A stretch of DNA of 64,000 bases from contig NW_015971554.1 of NCBI RefSeq assembly GCF_000182565.1, positions 163,912-227,911 of the forward strand, written 5' to 3'. The stretch is from Spizellomyces punctatus DAOM BR117 (taxonomy: Eukaryota > Chytridiomycota > Chytridiomycetes > Spizellomycetales > Spizellomycetaceae). The notes under the pieces are model-generated. The model was not told the DNA's origin and ran no database searches. It was given only the letters and a program-made list of their open reading frames with translations. Within the stretch, counting starts at the first letter, position 1. Every line of letters begins with the position of its first letter. A program made the translations under genes and the position numbers. This document shows, one piece after another, positions 13,601 to 26,751 of this stretch.

Positions 13601-16600
13601 CGAAGCCGCTTTTCGTTCAGTTGAACCATCCCAAAGTCAACCACATTTTCCGCCGTAGGCCCAGATATCAAATCTGCCAATGCACCATCTGGAAGCTCAC
13701 TTTGAAGAGAGTCGTGTATCTCGTACCCTTCTCCTTTGACATTAATCGACAAAGGAGAAGGTTTCTTTCGAACGTTACATAGAAGGTTATAATTGAACAT
13801 CTTCTCCGCTGACGGTACAAATGTAATCTCGATGGCAGCTTCGGACTTAGCCGCTATTGTACCCGCCGTCGGAGAAAATCTCAACACCGGAACGCCATCA
13901 TTATTCATTTCGAACGAAGTGTCGTTGAAGCAGAAACTGAACGGCACAGCTTCGTTGTTCACTAATTTGACAATTTCCTTCACTTGACGTCCGACAAGAA
14001 CTGATTTGAAGTTCACACTTGGTCGATCCATGAAAACGTTGGGCTCCATAGCTTGTCCAACGAGTAAAAATGAAACAGAGAGCTTATGACCTACAATATT
14101 GAAGCGCCAAAGAGATTCCTAAACGAAGGATAATTCGCATTAATAGGCGACTACATCGATGAGAGCTACGCAACGCACCTTTAAGTCAATCGATTCCGGG
14201 GTGAATTCGAAGACTATTTCGTACTTCTTGTTTGCCGTAACAAGACCTCTCGGTGTGAGACACTTGAACATCCGCTCGTCTCCTGCTTCATGAACCCATT
14301 CAAAACTGTAGCTGATGTTGGTGGGATTTACCAGATAGAATCGCTTGGTGTTTCGGATCTTCACTCCATAAGAAAAGAACTCAATCACTTTGGTGCCTGG
14401 ATCGAGAACCTTTGTAATCGCAGCGACTGAGGTGAGATCCATGTTGCGCCTAACTAGGTAGTCACTCTCTTCAATCTCGAAGTGGCAGAAGGGTCGCTGG
14501 GAACTTCCCTGGATGTGAAGCTGCATGGCCTTTTGCCCTGCTGCCAGATTGGACATTGAGCTCACCAGCTTAGCGGTGTATGTTCCAACTTCTACTGGGG
14601 AAAATCTCAGGGTGAAGCTGGCCGTCTCCCCACCCTCAATAGTGCCGGACGATGGTAGAACACTGAAAGGACAGTCTACCGAATCCGGGTCCAGTGGGGA
14701 ATTATCATCATCGATAAAGGTGAACGTGTAAGGTAACCGCACCTTGCCCGTGTTGCGGACTGTGAAAATATATATCCGTGTTTGATACATCATGGTGTCT
14801 TTGAAGCGAACATTCGTCACGTCACATTCATACGAAGAGAATTCGGCAAATCCGGAAAGAAGCAGGGTGCGATCCGGCAAAATATGGCCGAGTATCTCGA
14901 CAGCTGGCTCCGGATGCTGTTCAACAATCTTCTTAGGCGTCATCACCCTGGACAAGTCCGTCATTACCCAACGAACTGCCTTCATAGAATCATCCCAATC
15001 CGCATCGGGTGGTTGAGATTCATACTTGATTTTGGCAACTTTAACCGGTACATGGACACCAACGTGTTCATTGGGATGCCGGGCTAGGAAGGAAGCGGTA
15101 ACTTCCTTACTTCCCTTCGGACGAATGTGCAAGCACGAAGGTGAGAAGCTGAAGTCGTCGTGATCTCCGAAAGCGATACGTAAATACTCATGCGAATGGT
15201 TAGTTACGCTGAATGCGATCTGCTTTGGTTCGTTCACAAAGCAGTCTCCGAAGAATAGTTCGTTTTCCGAGTCATTCGGTAAGCCATCGAAGCTCAGTTC
15301 GTCAAGATACCCTTCCCCAGAAAGCTGTATTGAAGTATCCTCGAATGTATTATCAATCACACGGACACGCAACTCTGCATCAAGCTTTCGGGCAGCGCTT
15401 GCACGGCATCGCACGTCATAACTACGACTCTCCTGAGGCTTCAATGTGTATGTTTGATTTAGTCCAGCACAGTCAAAATCATCTGTATCTTTCGCATTCC
15501 ATTCCAGTTTAACCTTTGCCGCTATAATTCCATCATTTCGAAGCACAATAGGTAAAGTTTGCGATGCGCCAATCAGCAGTCTTCGGAAATGGAGTAAAGG
15601 AATTCCTGCCTTGTTTCTGAGCGAGGGCCTGTCAACAGTTATGCGTGGGAGTGTTCCTTCCCCTCGTAATTCAAAAGAAAGAGTTTTTGTTTTGCTCTCG
15701 GCGACATTTTCGACGACTGCCTCGAAGATTCCGGCATAGCTCTGAATCAGCATAGGATGAAATGTGACGGTAATATAGCGGCTTTCATGGCTTGGAATCG
15801 ATAACCTCTTCGGTTCTGAATCAAAAGCGAAGTCAGCAGCTTCACCACGGGCTTTTGTTCGGGGTCGCGTTGATATAGTCACATCGCATGGGATTTTGTA
15901 TGGATTGGACAGCTTAAAGCGAACCTGCGCTTGCTGCCCCACTAAATACGGTCCAAAATAGAAAATGCGATCATCCTCGGCATAATAGCTGGTTTGTGAA
16001 GAGAACAGTTCCAGGCGTTTGCAAAGGGTATGCTCCTCAAAGATTGATGCGTAATCTGAAGTGTTGATTCCAGGTATGCAGCTTTCGCCGATTAAACGAT
16101 ACTCCAACACATCAGGATACTCCGATGGAGAACGATCCGATATGTCGATTGCTGCAATTTCCTCGAAACTGCCAGGAGTTTCAGAATGGAATTCGACAGT
16201 AATAGGCTGTTTTTGGCCAGCGCTTACAACCCCACTTGTGGGGAAGATGGCAAATGCTCCAAAATTAAGCGTATCGCCCTGCTTGATAACATCTTTCCGG
16301 CTCATTATTTTAGATGATGGTGGCGAAGTTGCCCGTCCACCTGTTTTGCTGGCCCGTGAGTTAGTTCTTGTCTTGCCCCCAAGTTTGTTGTCCGTCAACG
16401 CGGCAACCAATTTGTAGATGGAGTAACGGAAGTCAAATTCCCCCAAGTTTTCGATTATAAATTGCCGCGTTGCTTTCGTTCCATGGACCAGTGCTCCAAA
16501 GTTCAGATCTCGTACGGGAAGGATACTAAACTTGCTAAATACAGCCCGTGCAGAAAGTTTCACTGGAATAGTAGCGGTAACCTCTCCTGTCACTGGTTCA

Positions 16601-19600
16601 AAGAACTGGCATTTGCACGAGGTGCTATCTCTGATTGTCAGCTCACGGCCGCTTCGGAACACTAGCTGCACTTGGAACGGCTTGTCGGACGGCTGAATGA
16701 CTCCTTGTTGTGGGGAAACGGTAAAAAGGTCGCTGCACTCCTTACTGTCGAAGGCAAATCGGTACCCAACTTCGTATTTGCCCTTGTTTCTGAGCGTACA
16801 CATTTGCTTGCCCTCCTCGAATACCTTGATGACGCCGAAATCTAATCCCCCCTCGTAACCCTTGGGAAAATGAAGATCTACCGCGATATCGTACGCTTCG
16901 GCAGTCACCAAGATAGGCACCTCCTGTACAACGCCCGCTATTCTATCAGTATCGCTGACCTCGAGGCGTACTAATTTCTTGACTACAACTGGTTTGTTTC
17001 CCTTGAAATCCGCTGCAATGGTGCACTCCTGTGCTGGGTCCAGCACCCCTTCCACTGGCCCAACTTGAAATTCATCTCCAAGCGCATCGGCTCCAGCAAG
17101 CTTCCATGCCACTGGCAAAAGGGTGTTATTCCTCAACCGCAGTTCTCGCCTTTCCATTTTCCCCAATAGCAGCTTATCGAACGTCAGAGATTTCTTGTCA
17201 ATTTCCAATTCGGGCTTTACTCCAGTACAAGTCAACTTAAAGGAATAGGGCTCTGGATTGTCTTTCACGCAAATTACGAACAAATCTTCTACGTGGTTGG
17301 TATTGCGCGGATATGCCCATATTGACAAGGTCTCGGTCTGTCCAACAGACAGATCCATACTCTGTGGCTCAAAAAAGAAGACATCACCCTTTACATCGTT
17401 ACGGAGTCCAAATGCCACCTTTATTTCCGACTTGCCAGGGTTGGTGATATTCAACAAAGCTCGGTTTTCTGGATATCTGTCCAGGTACTTCTCTCTGGGT
17501 TTGCTGTAGAGAAGGGGGCCAAAATCGTACGTTCCTGTCGATGCAATGTATTCGCCGTGCACTATAGCCTTGTCATCCTTGGTCTTTCGCCATTTTTGAA
17601 AAATCTTTTTGGGGTCGCCAGCAATCTGAGCGTACTGACAATATCCAGCGCAATGAATGGAATATCGTCCTTTCGCTCCGACCAACTCAAAGTTGAGGGT
17701 CTGCTCAAACTTTCCAACTTCCGCAGCGCTAAATTTGACAAATAGCTCCTTTCGTTCGTGCGGTTGAATTACCCAACGGAATCGCCTGATCTCATCTTTG
17801 TCAATATCATCATCACTCTCAACTGCAAGTTTGACGTCTTCGTTGACTTTTACCACCGGGCGTGCACGTCTGCCATTATCCGTTCGCGCACCCGTATTGC
17901 TGGAGGTACTTGCAACTGCTCCTGTCGCAGGAGTTGTAGCAGCGGGTAGAGAAGGGACTACTTCCGTCAAAGGAAGGGCATCATCCTCGCTTTCAATAGC
18001 AGCCGGGGCGAACAGGCTAAAGTATTTTAAATGAGGGGCTACATCAGCCCTTTCGGGAGGTAACGACATAATCTGCTCTATGTAAGGCTCCGGCATTCTG
18101 TCAAAAACATCGACTCCCTCCTCCGCTTTCGACTGAGTGGGAAGATGCTCGGTGATGGTCTTAAAGACAGTGTCCTCATCCAAGTTTGCATTGATTTCAA
18201 CATAATACCGTGCCATACTTTCTTCCGCACCGTGTTGCTCACCTTCCGAAGTTGAGAGAACGCCGCTCGCTGCAGCCACGTCCGGAGGAACTGTCCCTCC
18301 AGCACCAATTTTCGTTTTTGGTGCCTTTTTTTCTGCCTGTACTGTCCCGGCTAGCTGCCGACCGGGGACCGGTCTGTCCCCATCCTTCAACAGATTGATA
18401 ACTGCTTCCAGCGTTGAAGAGTAGTTGTCAACTCGTCGATAGGTACTCTCATTCAAAAACAAGTCACCTCCTTCGCTCAGGGTAAAACGCGAAGACAGAT
18501 CGTCAAAAGCGTCTTTGTCAATACGCTCCCCCAGCTCACTGCGAGTACCCTTCTCTGATCCACGTTCTATTTTATCCAAAGCAAGTCGCTTTATGACTTT
18601 CGGAGACATTGCGTCCGTTTTTACTTCACCTATCGATAAATTGTTACGACTCAATCGCGCATCGCTCTTGCTTCCAGGGGATGGGGCAGTTTTGTCAGGT
18701 TTGTCAATGGGACGGGTACTAATGGGTGGCCTTCGTGCTCCCTTTTTGGCTTTGGCCTTTTCTTCCTCAGCTTTCCGCTCAAGCCTGATTGCAAGTTCGT
18801 CCTCCCAATGTCGATGCTCCACCTTCTTACGATCTTGTTGCTCTTTCAAACGTCGCCTATATTTAGCTATCAAATGATCATATTTTTCTTTTTCTTGCTC
18901 TGTCATATTGTCGTAATCTGCTTCTGACACCTCCTCAACGTGAAGAGCATCTGCATCTTTATCACCGCCACCACGGTGTGCACTGCCTTCACGTTCACGG
19001 ATATGCAAAACATCCGCAGCTAGATTGAATAGCAGAGGTTTTCGGCTCCTTTCAGGGTTGCCGCGCATAATCGCTCGCATTATCACCAAAGGCGTTCCAT
19101 ATTTGCTTTCGAGCCCATCAAAGACAATTCCGCGAGTGCAATCTTCCTTCTGCAATCCGACTCTAATGATGTCTGCAATGAGGTCTTCGGATAGGGAGAA
19201 CTGCGTGTCGCCCGTATGGTAATGATCGCGCTGAGGGGATTCCCCATCATCGCGTTCCAGTGCTGGCGTTGCCGAGAATGGGTAATGATCGTCAGCATCT
19301 GCGGCCACACTAGCACTCACGAGTACTTTTGCGCCCCCCGCACCTCCAGAGATATTTTCAGCATGAACTCCTGATAAAGCTTCTTTCAGCCTAGATGCAA
19401 TGTCATGCCCACTACCTTCAGCGCCTAGGTGGACATCAATCATCTCATCCACTCGCACATAGACATAACCAAAGGTCTTGGAGATACGTCGCGCCTGTGT
19501 CTTACGACCGGCAAATGGAGGTCCATGAAGAATGATGTTTACTGGGACATCTGGGGTGGAGACGGTTGAACTTTCGTTCGCATGTGTTGTCCCTGTAGGC

Positions 19601-22600
19601 AAATGCGATAAAGCGGTAGAGGACTTTGCAAATCTTGATTGTTGCAAGGAACCTCCCACTGGTAGGGTTTCTACAAGGTCGCCAACACCAGTGTCACTGG
19701 GCATAGGCTCCTTGCCATTTCTCTCCTGTTTGATTTTTGCAAGGGCGGCTTCCACGATGGGTTCAGGTAGGCCACCTCCAGGTTCTCGCGGGGGAATATA
19801 TAGCACTCCATTTTGGTACCAGCCATCTAAATGTTTCAATAGCTCTTCTTCTTCCAAATACTGCTGATCGAATTCCAAAGAATACATCTCCAAAGGGTAG
19901 TCGGTGGGATTGTATGCAATGAATTTTCGCACCGCTCCATCAGAGAACGGTAGTACTGGCCCCATAATCAGCGCCTCAGGTTCGAAAATGATAGAGGGTT
20001 GAATCCCTTTGCCGGTGACACGGAGTTGAGCGGCCTTTGCATTCATCGTAATCTTGATGGGAAAGGTTTCGTCGTAAATCCTATCTTCCATTGGCACAAA
20101 GTGCACCATCATCATAATCTTTTCTCCTGGCTGCAGGATGCCCGAAGATGGGATGAAATCAAACTCTCTTATCACTTGCGCTCCCAGCTTCTTTTTGACT
20201 TTCTTCTTTGTTGGTACTGGGACAACATCGGTTGTGACAACCGTCCATTCACAGGGCACCGTGTAAGAATTGTGCAGTCGCACCATAACTGTCTTGCGAT
20301 AACCACACAGAACCTCTCCAAAGTCAATCTCATTGGTTGAAATCGTGAGGTCAGGGACCGTTACATATGCTCGAAGTGCAAGATCAATGCTCGGACCGCC
20401 AGCAATCTTCACAGGTAAATCTACCCCCACAGTTCCTAAATCCATATTGATACTCATGTTTCTGGCTTGAAATGTAATTTGAATGTCGATACATTCATGG
20501 TGCGGTGCTCCAGGAAGGAGCCTAACTTTGTCAGGCTCTACGGAGAAACCAGTCCCAGTCAATACAGATTTGTCTATCGTGAAAGAGATCGGGTGCAATC
20601 CGGTGTTCTTCAGTCGCACCGTTTTCTTCTTCTGAGTATTGCGGATTACATTGCCAAAATCGCAAATGTAACTCGCCAGTTTCACTTGAGAGCTTTCACT
20701 CAAGCTAACAACACTCTTTTTGTCCGATCCTTTGCCTTGCTGTATTTTAGAGAATAGGATCGGAGACCCCACATATTTTCCCCTAGGTACGGGTGGCATG
20801 CGTGTGCGAATGTCATCGTTGAGTCGAGCTAGAAGGTCCAATGTTCTCTCCTTGAGAAGGAGCCTTTCAGCCTGAGCTTCTGCTTCAGGATCCGGAAATT
20901 TGCCTGGTGCATTGTCGCTAGCCAAGTTTTGTTTGGCCTTTTTGGTGCACGCAGACTTCACTTCGGCCAAATGCGCGTCGTATCGTTCATCGGGCATCCT
21001 AGGAATATTCAAGCTCAAACGGGGAAATGTGCCTGCTCCGGTAACTTGGATCTTCACCGGCTCAAATTGCGCTATCTGGACGAAGAAGTAGTCATCCACA
21101 GTCTCGGGAACAGCAAAGCAGCATCGTACGGCTAAACGCTGCTTCGTTCGAGGTCCAATAGTTCCTGCAGCTGGGAAGATGGCGATCTTTTGCTGAAGTG
21201 GGGATTCGGCCAGGAGCAAGGTGTTGAAGTCAAAGCTCACTCGCCCCATATTGGTGAGTATCAAATCTTGCTCCAAAATGTCTTGATATGACTGTGTCCC
21301 AAAATCGATTACATGGCGATCAAACTGGTACTCAATCAAAGACACCTCTCCTTGGAGACTGATCTCGTACTTTGGACCCCCTGCAACATCGCAAATGGCA
21401 ACTGCACTAAATCGGCCACCAAGATGACCATAGAAGGTTATCTCAACGGTCTCGCTGTCGCCAGGCATCAGCATGCCGTGCAGTGGTCGAATATCGAAGA
21501 TTTGGTCAATCAGGACATCTGACAATTCTGACTCGTCTTGCAGTGTCGTCTGAAATGCTGGAGCATGGAACAACCATGAATAGGAGACAGGCAAAACGCT
21601 GCAGTTTGTCATAACTAGCGTTTTCTTCTGTTCGGTATTGATCGGTATGCATCCGTAATCCATCGACATGGCTCCGAACGACAGGTTAGGGAAGGTGACT
21701 TCACTGTACATCTCCACTATATCTTTCTGTGGATGCTCAGCGTAACGAATAACGAGTTTGGCGTGCTCCTTTACAGTGACGCGGTCCGTATGGAAAGACG
21801 GGTCATAAGTGACCGTTACAACGGATGTATCTCCGGGATTTAGCGCATTCTCAAGCTGGGGTGGATTTACGGTATATGAGCTCGGGCATTTAAAGAAGAC
21901 ATGCAGTGGCAGTGGCGATGTGTTCTTCAGTTGCAACTTTTGCGTCAGTACCGTACAATCTTCATCTCTCTCATGGGCCGCAAAAAACTTTAAGCTTGGA
22001 GGTGTCAATTTCATTAATGGTGTAATAAAGTTTGCCGAAACTAGGGTCGTAAGGATTTGTCTACGAGTTGGATCTTTGTCGATAAATCCTTGGCAGACCA
22101 AGGTCTCGGAAACCTCAATGGCTTTGCTGGAATATCCCTTGATCGTAATAACTTGCTGACCATTTGGCTTGAGCGTGAACCGGCTAGGAATGACTTCAAA
22201 TACCGGCTCCCAAATGCCATTAGCATCCTTGCTTCGCTTCTCTTCCACCGACCAGATGAGTGTTTGCGACCGTCTTCCTTTATTAACGAGGGTGAAGTCG
22301 CGACTGCATTCTCTACTGCTGAAAACATCGTCGAAATGCACTTCCTCCAGTGACTTGTCAAAGACAATTGTTGTCCCCTGTCCGCGTGCGACTAAATGGA
22401 CCTCGTGAACACCTCCGGAGTGTGTAGCAATCTTAATAATGTCCGTGAATTTGAGCGCATCATCAAGAAACGCCGTGACCTCGAGATCTACTTCTGCTTG
22501 AGGAGAAACCCACCCTTCACTTGGCGATACTCGATATACCGATTGGTCACTGACTGCGTTACAAGAAAAATGAGCCGCAATCGGAGAGTCATTCTTGAGA

Positions 22601-25600
22601 GACAAAGACATAGGAACATCTTTCAAGACGGGTATTTTGCCCCAGTTGAGTTCGGTAGTGGAAACGACCACAGACGGACCAATGCCGTTTGCAGTGATGT
22701 CAACAACCACCGGTATCTCTTCGTTCCCGCTAATCGTTAGGAAGATAGGAAAGTTTATTTGTCCCAGCCTCTTGATTTGAATCTCCAGATTTATTTTGGT
22801 CTCTGAGTGCGGTTCTATTACCCCAATTGCGTTCCGTGAAGAGTACTGAAATACCGCCTTTGCTGATTCTTCCTGCAGCTGTAGTTTATAACGAGCCGGA
22901 AAGTCGGTTGGATTTTCCAATAATACATATCCGTCGTAGAGATAGTTCAGAAAGCAATCGCCATATTCCAACGCGAAAGAGTGTAGTTTGATCTAAAAGT
23001 AGAACAACACCTGTCAGATATACAGACGACAGCCCGTTAGGCTACGCGGCTGACCACGAACCTCTGGCACAACACTTTGTGCAAATACCGAAAGTCTGCA
23101 CATATCATCGCTCACTCCAGGAACATCGACAATAATGTGGGTATCGTATTGTTGAACCGATGTGGGCGTAAAGGCCACATGGATCTTCTGCGATGCGGTC
23201 GGAGGTATCACCCCACGCGATGGTTCTATCGCGAACTCTGTTTCATTTGCGGATACCCGCAGATGGAAAGACATCGGGATTTGTGAAGTATTAACCAGAG
23301 TCACAGCTCGAACGCTTTCGAATCCGTAGGCAACTTTTTGGTAATCCAGCTCTGCCAGATCGAAGTGGAAGTTGGGACCCACTACCTGCCCTTTGAAACC
23401 AAGAATGATCGGCTCCGCAGAACCCTGCAAATAGTTATAGGCATTAGCTTCGCGGCCATAGCTTGTGCATTAAAATTTACAACCTGCAAGTTCCAGGTAA
23501 ACTCTTCAATAAAAGAGCCAAGAATATCCGGATGGAATACAATATTGATTGCCTGTTGTTCACCGACACCAATGACACCAGATTCCGGGATGAACGAAAA
23601 TTTTGGCCCAAATAAACTACCAGATGGTCGCAAGGAGAAGATTACGTCGATATCCCCCAAATTCTCTAGGATGACCTGCCACAACCGAGAGAGGCGGAAA
23701 GTAGGCATTAGTAAGCTACTATGACAGATTATTGACGTGCACCTGCAAATACGTACCTCATATTTGTGAACAGTGTCAATATAAATGTCCTCTAAATCCA
23801 ACATATCATACGAAAAGCGAGCTTTTGGACCAACACCTTCTCCCTTGAGACTGGAAGTCAGCATCCCAAAGCTGTTGAGAACTCACAAGACCCACCTTCA
23901 GTTGTAGCGGCAGTCGAATGTCCCGACCAGCAACATCACAGTATATTGTTTGCGAGTGTACCCCAGGTGTGGTCGGCTCGAAAAACACGTTTACTTCAAC
24001 GAAGGATTTCGGCCATACGATTCCATCTGTCGGTTCAACGCGAAAGATTGCGTCCTCAAACAATAAGGGATCGTTGTCGATTTCTCTCTTCTGATTCTAA
24101 GATGAAAGTGAATAGGGTGCTACCTACCATCTGCTGCCCAGAGGTATCATGACCATACCTTGTATTTTTGTGCCAGAAGAGCCAAATCAACAGAGTCTCC
24201 GATTCGTTCCCCAGACTATGTGTAGAAAGGGTTCTGAGTTAGAGACGCCGAGCTTTGGCCATTGCAGTGGCGAGTTACAATGCGACATTTTATGCTTACT
24301 GCTATCTCTTGGCTTCGACCCTTTTCTTCCTCTTCATAGCACAACAGCTCTGCATTTCGCCTCATACGGTATTGAGCCTCTTCTGTAGAATCCGCAAATC
24401 GTTTCCATTGAAACTTCGCCTGTCGCAAAGGTGAGATGGATCCTTCTGTCACTACTGGGTACTGAATACAACGATAAGGCTTACCATAATGTCGCTCCGG
24501 TTGAAGATCTTGACCGTCTTAATAGACGCCAAAGTGATATAAGTACTGTCCAGTTTCAAGGTCGGCTTTTCCAAACGAATATGAGCGTTCTCCGCGCTCC
24601 CCATCAATGAAACATAAATCTCCTCCCCAGTGTCAAAGCAGACACAAAGATCCTGTTTAAAGCTTCCACTTTGCTGTGGTAATGAAGGCCATTAAGCAAC
24701 TGATGGTCTTCATTCACGAACCAAACGTTGGGGGTTCTGACCTCAGGATGGAACACAACGTCTATCTGCATGCTTTGCTTCAAATCAAGATATCCGTTGG
24801 TGGGGCTCACATGAAAGGGGGGCTCGGTCTTGATATGGAATTTTGCGGGGCGATTTCCAATATTACGAACTAATAAAGTGCGGGTGGTGTCGAACTTGAC
24901 AGGTGCGTCTGTGAAAACCAATTCATCCGGGAAATCTAGTACGGCTATCAAAAGCAAGAGAGATTAGCTTAATTGTAGAGGAAATATTGTCGCAGACGTT
25001 ACTAAAGGGCTCCATTGGATACCTCGTGCACCAATGGCTTCAATCGGCACCAGGAATGTCTCTCTTTCGGTTACGCAGACCAAATTATATTTGTAGTCCG
25101 TTTCGGCCTCTGGTGTAAAACGTAAAATATACGCAACATCCATTCCTGGGGCGACCTTGCCAGAGTTCAAATTGTCATTATTCGATCCAACTATTGTAAA
25201 ATACGGGCTGTCTATGGGTTCTATTCGCAACCGTCTGGGAACCTGTCATTGGAAAAGTGTTCAAACAGTTCCCTTAGATCTCAGATTCGCTTGTCGCGAG
25301 TGGACACCAAACGTCTCCCTTTAGTGTACCTTATCGTTGTTTCTAAAGTTAATAACTATCTCGTAAGTTTCGAATGGTACACAGGACTGTAGCACGATGG
25401 TTGAAGGGAACGGCTGGAAGAGTGGCCTGTCTATTGGAACGTCCGAGGGTTTTGTCGCTGTGTCACTCTGATCGATATGCCCAATTATGCGTGGTAAGTA
25501 GCCAATACATGATACTTTTGCCATTCGTTCTGCAGTTGATAATGATCGTTCTTTGATAAAGTCTGATGGGCGCCGTTTCGTCGCGGTACCGCTGTCTGGG

Positions 25601-25770
25601 AAGATCTTGGCAGATGGACTAGTTCCCACCAGCGAGACTGTATGTATACCATGGCCAGCGGTATGACCCGTCCGAAGCCGCGTAACTAATCCTCCAGTCT
25701 TGTGGCCACCCGGAGAGAAAGGCTCACGGGGCAAGTGCCTTTGAGCACTCCCGAGGTCGGTGGCCGCCAT
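10628..25770 (-). CDS. HYDIN: HYDIN homologue, ciliary central-pair protein with ASH/MSP-like repeats
   Basis: HYDIN is a giant protein of the C2 projection of the axonemal central pair, needed for flagellar beating. I place about 15 exons on the minus strand: exon 1 25516-25770, exon 2 25330-25467, exon 3 25023-25242, smaller exons to 23014, then 14179-22992 (8,814 bp), 11642-14118, one ending near 11593, and a last exon read to TAG at 10628-10630. That gives about 4,700 residues (human HYDIN 5,121). The N terminus carries SDFIKERSLSTAERMAK and YEIVINFRNNDK, close to the vertebrate start region. Dozens of ASH-type beta-sandwich repeats follow (for example FTLKPNGQQVITI and ISPGMEIALEITFRPTE). 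An adenylate-kinase-like insert lies around 19020-19545, followed by a charged helical stretch near 18690-18910. The C terminus GPVSIKPGVPASLPFKNIFN matches the family. The last exon is needed because reading past the intron would stop at 10720 in unrelated sequence. Confidence 0.93.
18690..19545 (-). other. Adenylate-kinase-like insert and charged helix inside HYDIN
   Basis: Within the 8.8-kb HYDIN exon the ASH repeats are interrupted by a P-loop-like segment, VNIILHGPPFAGRKTQARRI (about 19485-19545), followed by YVYVRVDEMI and, further on, RGIVFDGLES (near 19100-19130), which mirrors the GFxLDGFPR segment of adenylate kinases. A highly charged, Lys/Glu-rich helical stretch with EKYDHLIAKYRRRLKEQQ follows toward 18690. 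Vertebrate HYDIN carries an adenylate-kinase-like domain at a comparable place. Here the Walker A reads GPPFAGRKT instead of GPPGSGKGT, so catalysis is doubtful. Confidence 0.75.
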
Positions 25771-26014
25771 TCCGGCGGCTCTATTTTAATACGCGTAAGA
25801 TTATGCAGATTACTGCTGCAGCCTTGGAGGTGATCGGTTCAGATGTCGTCTGCTCCCCCAACGTTGCTGCCTGCTTACGACAATCTCCGCCCGTCGTGGT
25901 TGCGATCAGACTTGGTTTTGTACATTCGAACCGGTTAAGGTTAAGATAACTCGGTACGTAATCACATGAAAGGATCTTCCTCCAAAGCACTTTGTCCGTC
26001 ATCTTCTGCCGACC
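25771..26014. promoter_or_regulatory. Shared divergent promoter of HYDIN and COX5B
   Basis: Only 244 bp separate the HYDIN start (25770, minus) from the cytochrome oxidase subunit start (26015, plus). No TATA box or other motif stands out. A minus-strand open frame (25781-26002) crosses it but has no family resemblance. Promoter function is inferred from the divergent arrangement. Confidence 0.4.
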
Positions 26015-26751
26015 ATGGGTAATATCTCGCAGGTGTCGCCAAGAGTCTTCTCTCTACTCACCCGCCGCTTTACCACTGCGCTGACAGTTCTGGCAGGTAG
26101 ACATCTTGCTGTGATCGCCACGTTTTATACGGTCGCGTTCAGCCTTGAGTCTTTGACAGTGAAGCCAAGTCGAGAAGCAGATTGGTACCTTCCTGCCGGG
26201 TTCCGCCAAGAAGGGGAACTCGCGGCCAATTATGAACTTGCTGCTGGAAATGAGCGTTATGAGTACTTGAAGCGCTTACTTCGAGAGGAACCATGGGAGG
26301 ATATGCGACCTCTGGTGATGATACGCCGCGGAACGCCGAAAGATCCGATCATCATCCAAGGGATTGATCCTGAACGTTATATAGGTTGTACAGGTATGGT
26401 ATCATCGTATTTTTTTGATTAGAGACTACTATATGATGGTCCCGATTAGGCTTTCCAGCCGATTCCCATGAAGTGATTTGGCTGACCATAAGGCCGCTGC
26501 CGAAGGGCCGTCTCGATCGCTGTCCACACTGCGGAAATTGCTACAAAGTGAGTGAAGCGGTTATATTAAGTTTTTTCTCATTTCAGGTGCGAACTCAATT
26601 CGTCACGTTCATTTGTTTATTTTTTAGTATATACGCAGGCCTCTTGCTGATCATTGAATGCTTCGATTTGAATTGCTTACTGAAAGCATATGCTGTGGGA
26701 TGCAATCAACTATTATGTGTAAATACTATTTTTGCAGGCGTTGTAGTATAG
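26015..26751 (+). CDS. COX5B: Cytochrome c oxidase zinc-binding subunit (COX5B in animals, Cox4 in yeast)
   Basis: Nuclear-encoded structural subunit of respiratory complex IV on the matrix side of the inner mitochondrial membrane. The N terminus (MGNISQVSPRVFSLLTRRFT...) looks like a presequence. The core ADWYLPAGFRQEGELAANYE, RRGTPKDPIIIQGIDP and RYIGCTGFPADSHEVIW, then RCPHCGNCYK, carries the Cys, His, Cys, Cys zinc ligands of the family. An intron (26394-26449) splits GCTG/FPADSH. A further intron is likely around 26100-26158 (GTAGAC...ACAG), removing a non-homologous insert. The 3' end is uncertain: the sequence after CNCYK at 26547 is followed by GTGAGT, so a short last exon is likely, perhaps starting after TTTTGCAG near 26738 and ending almost at once. 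The end given is where the read-through frame stops. Confidence 0.85.
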
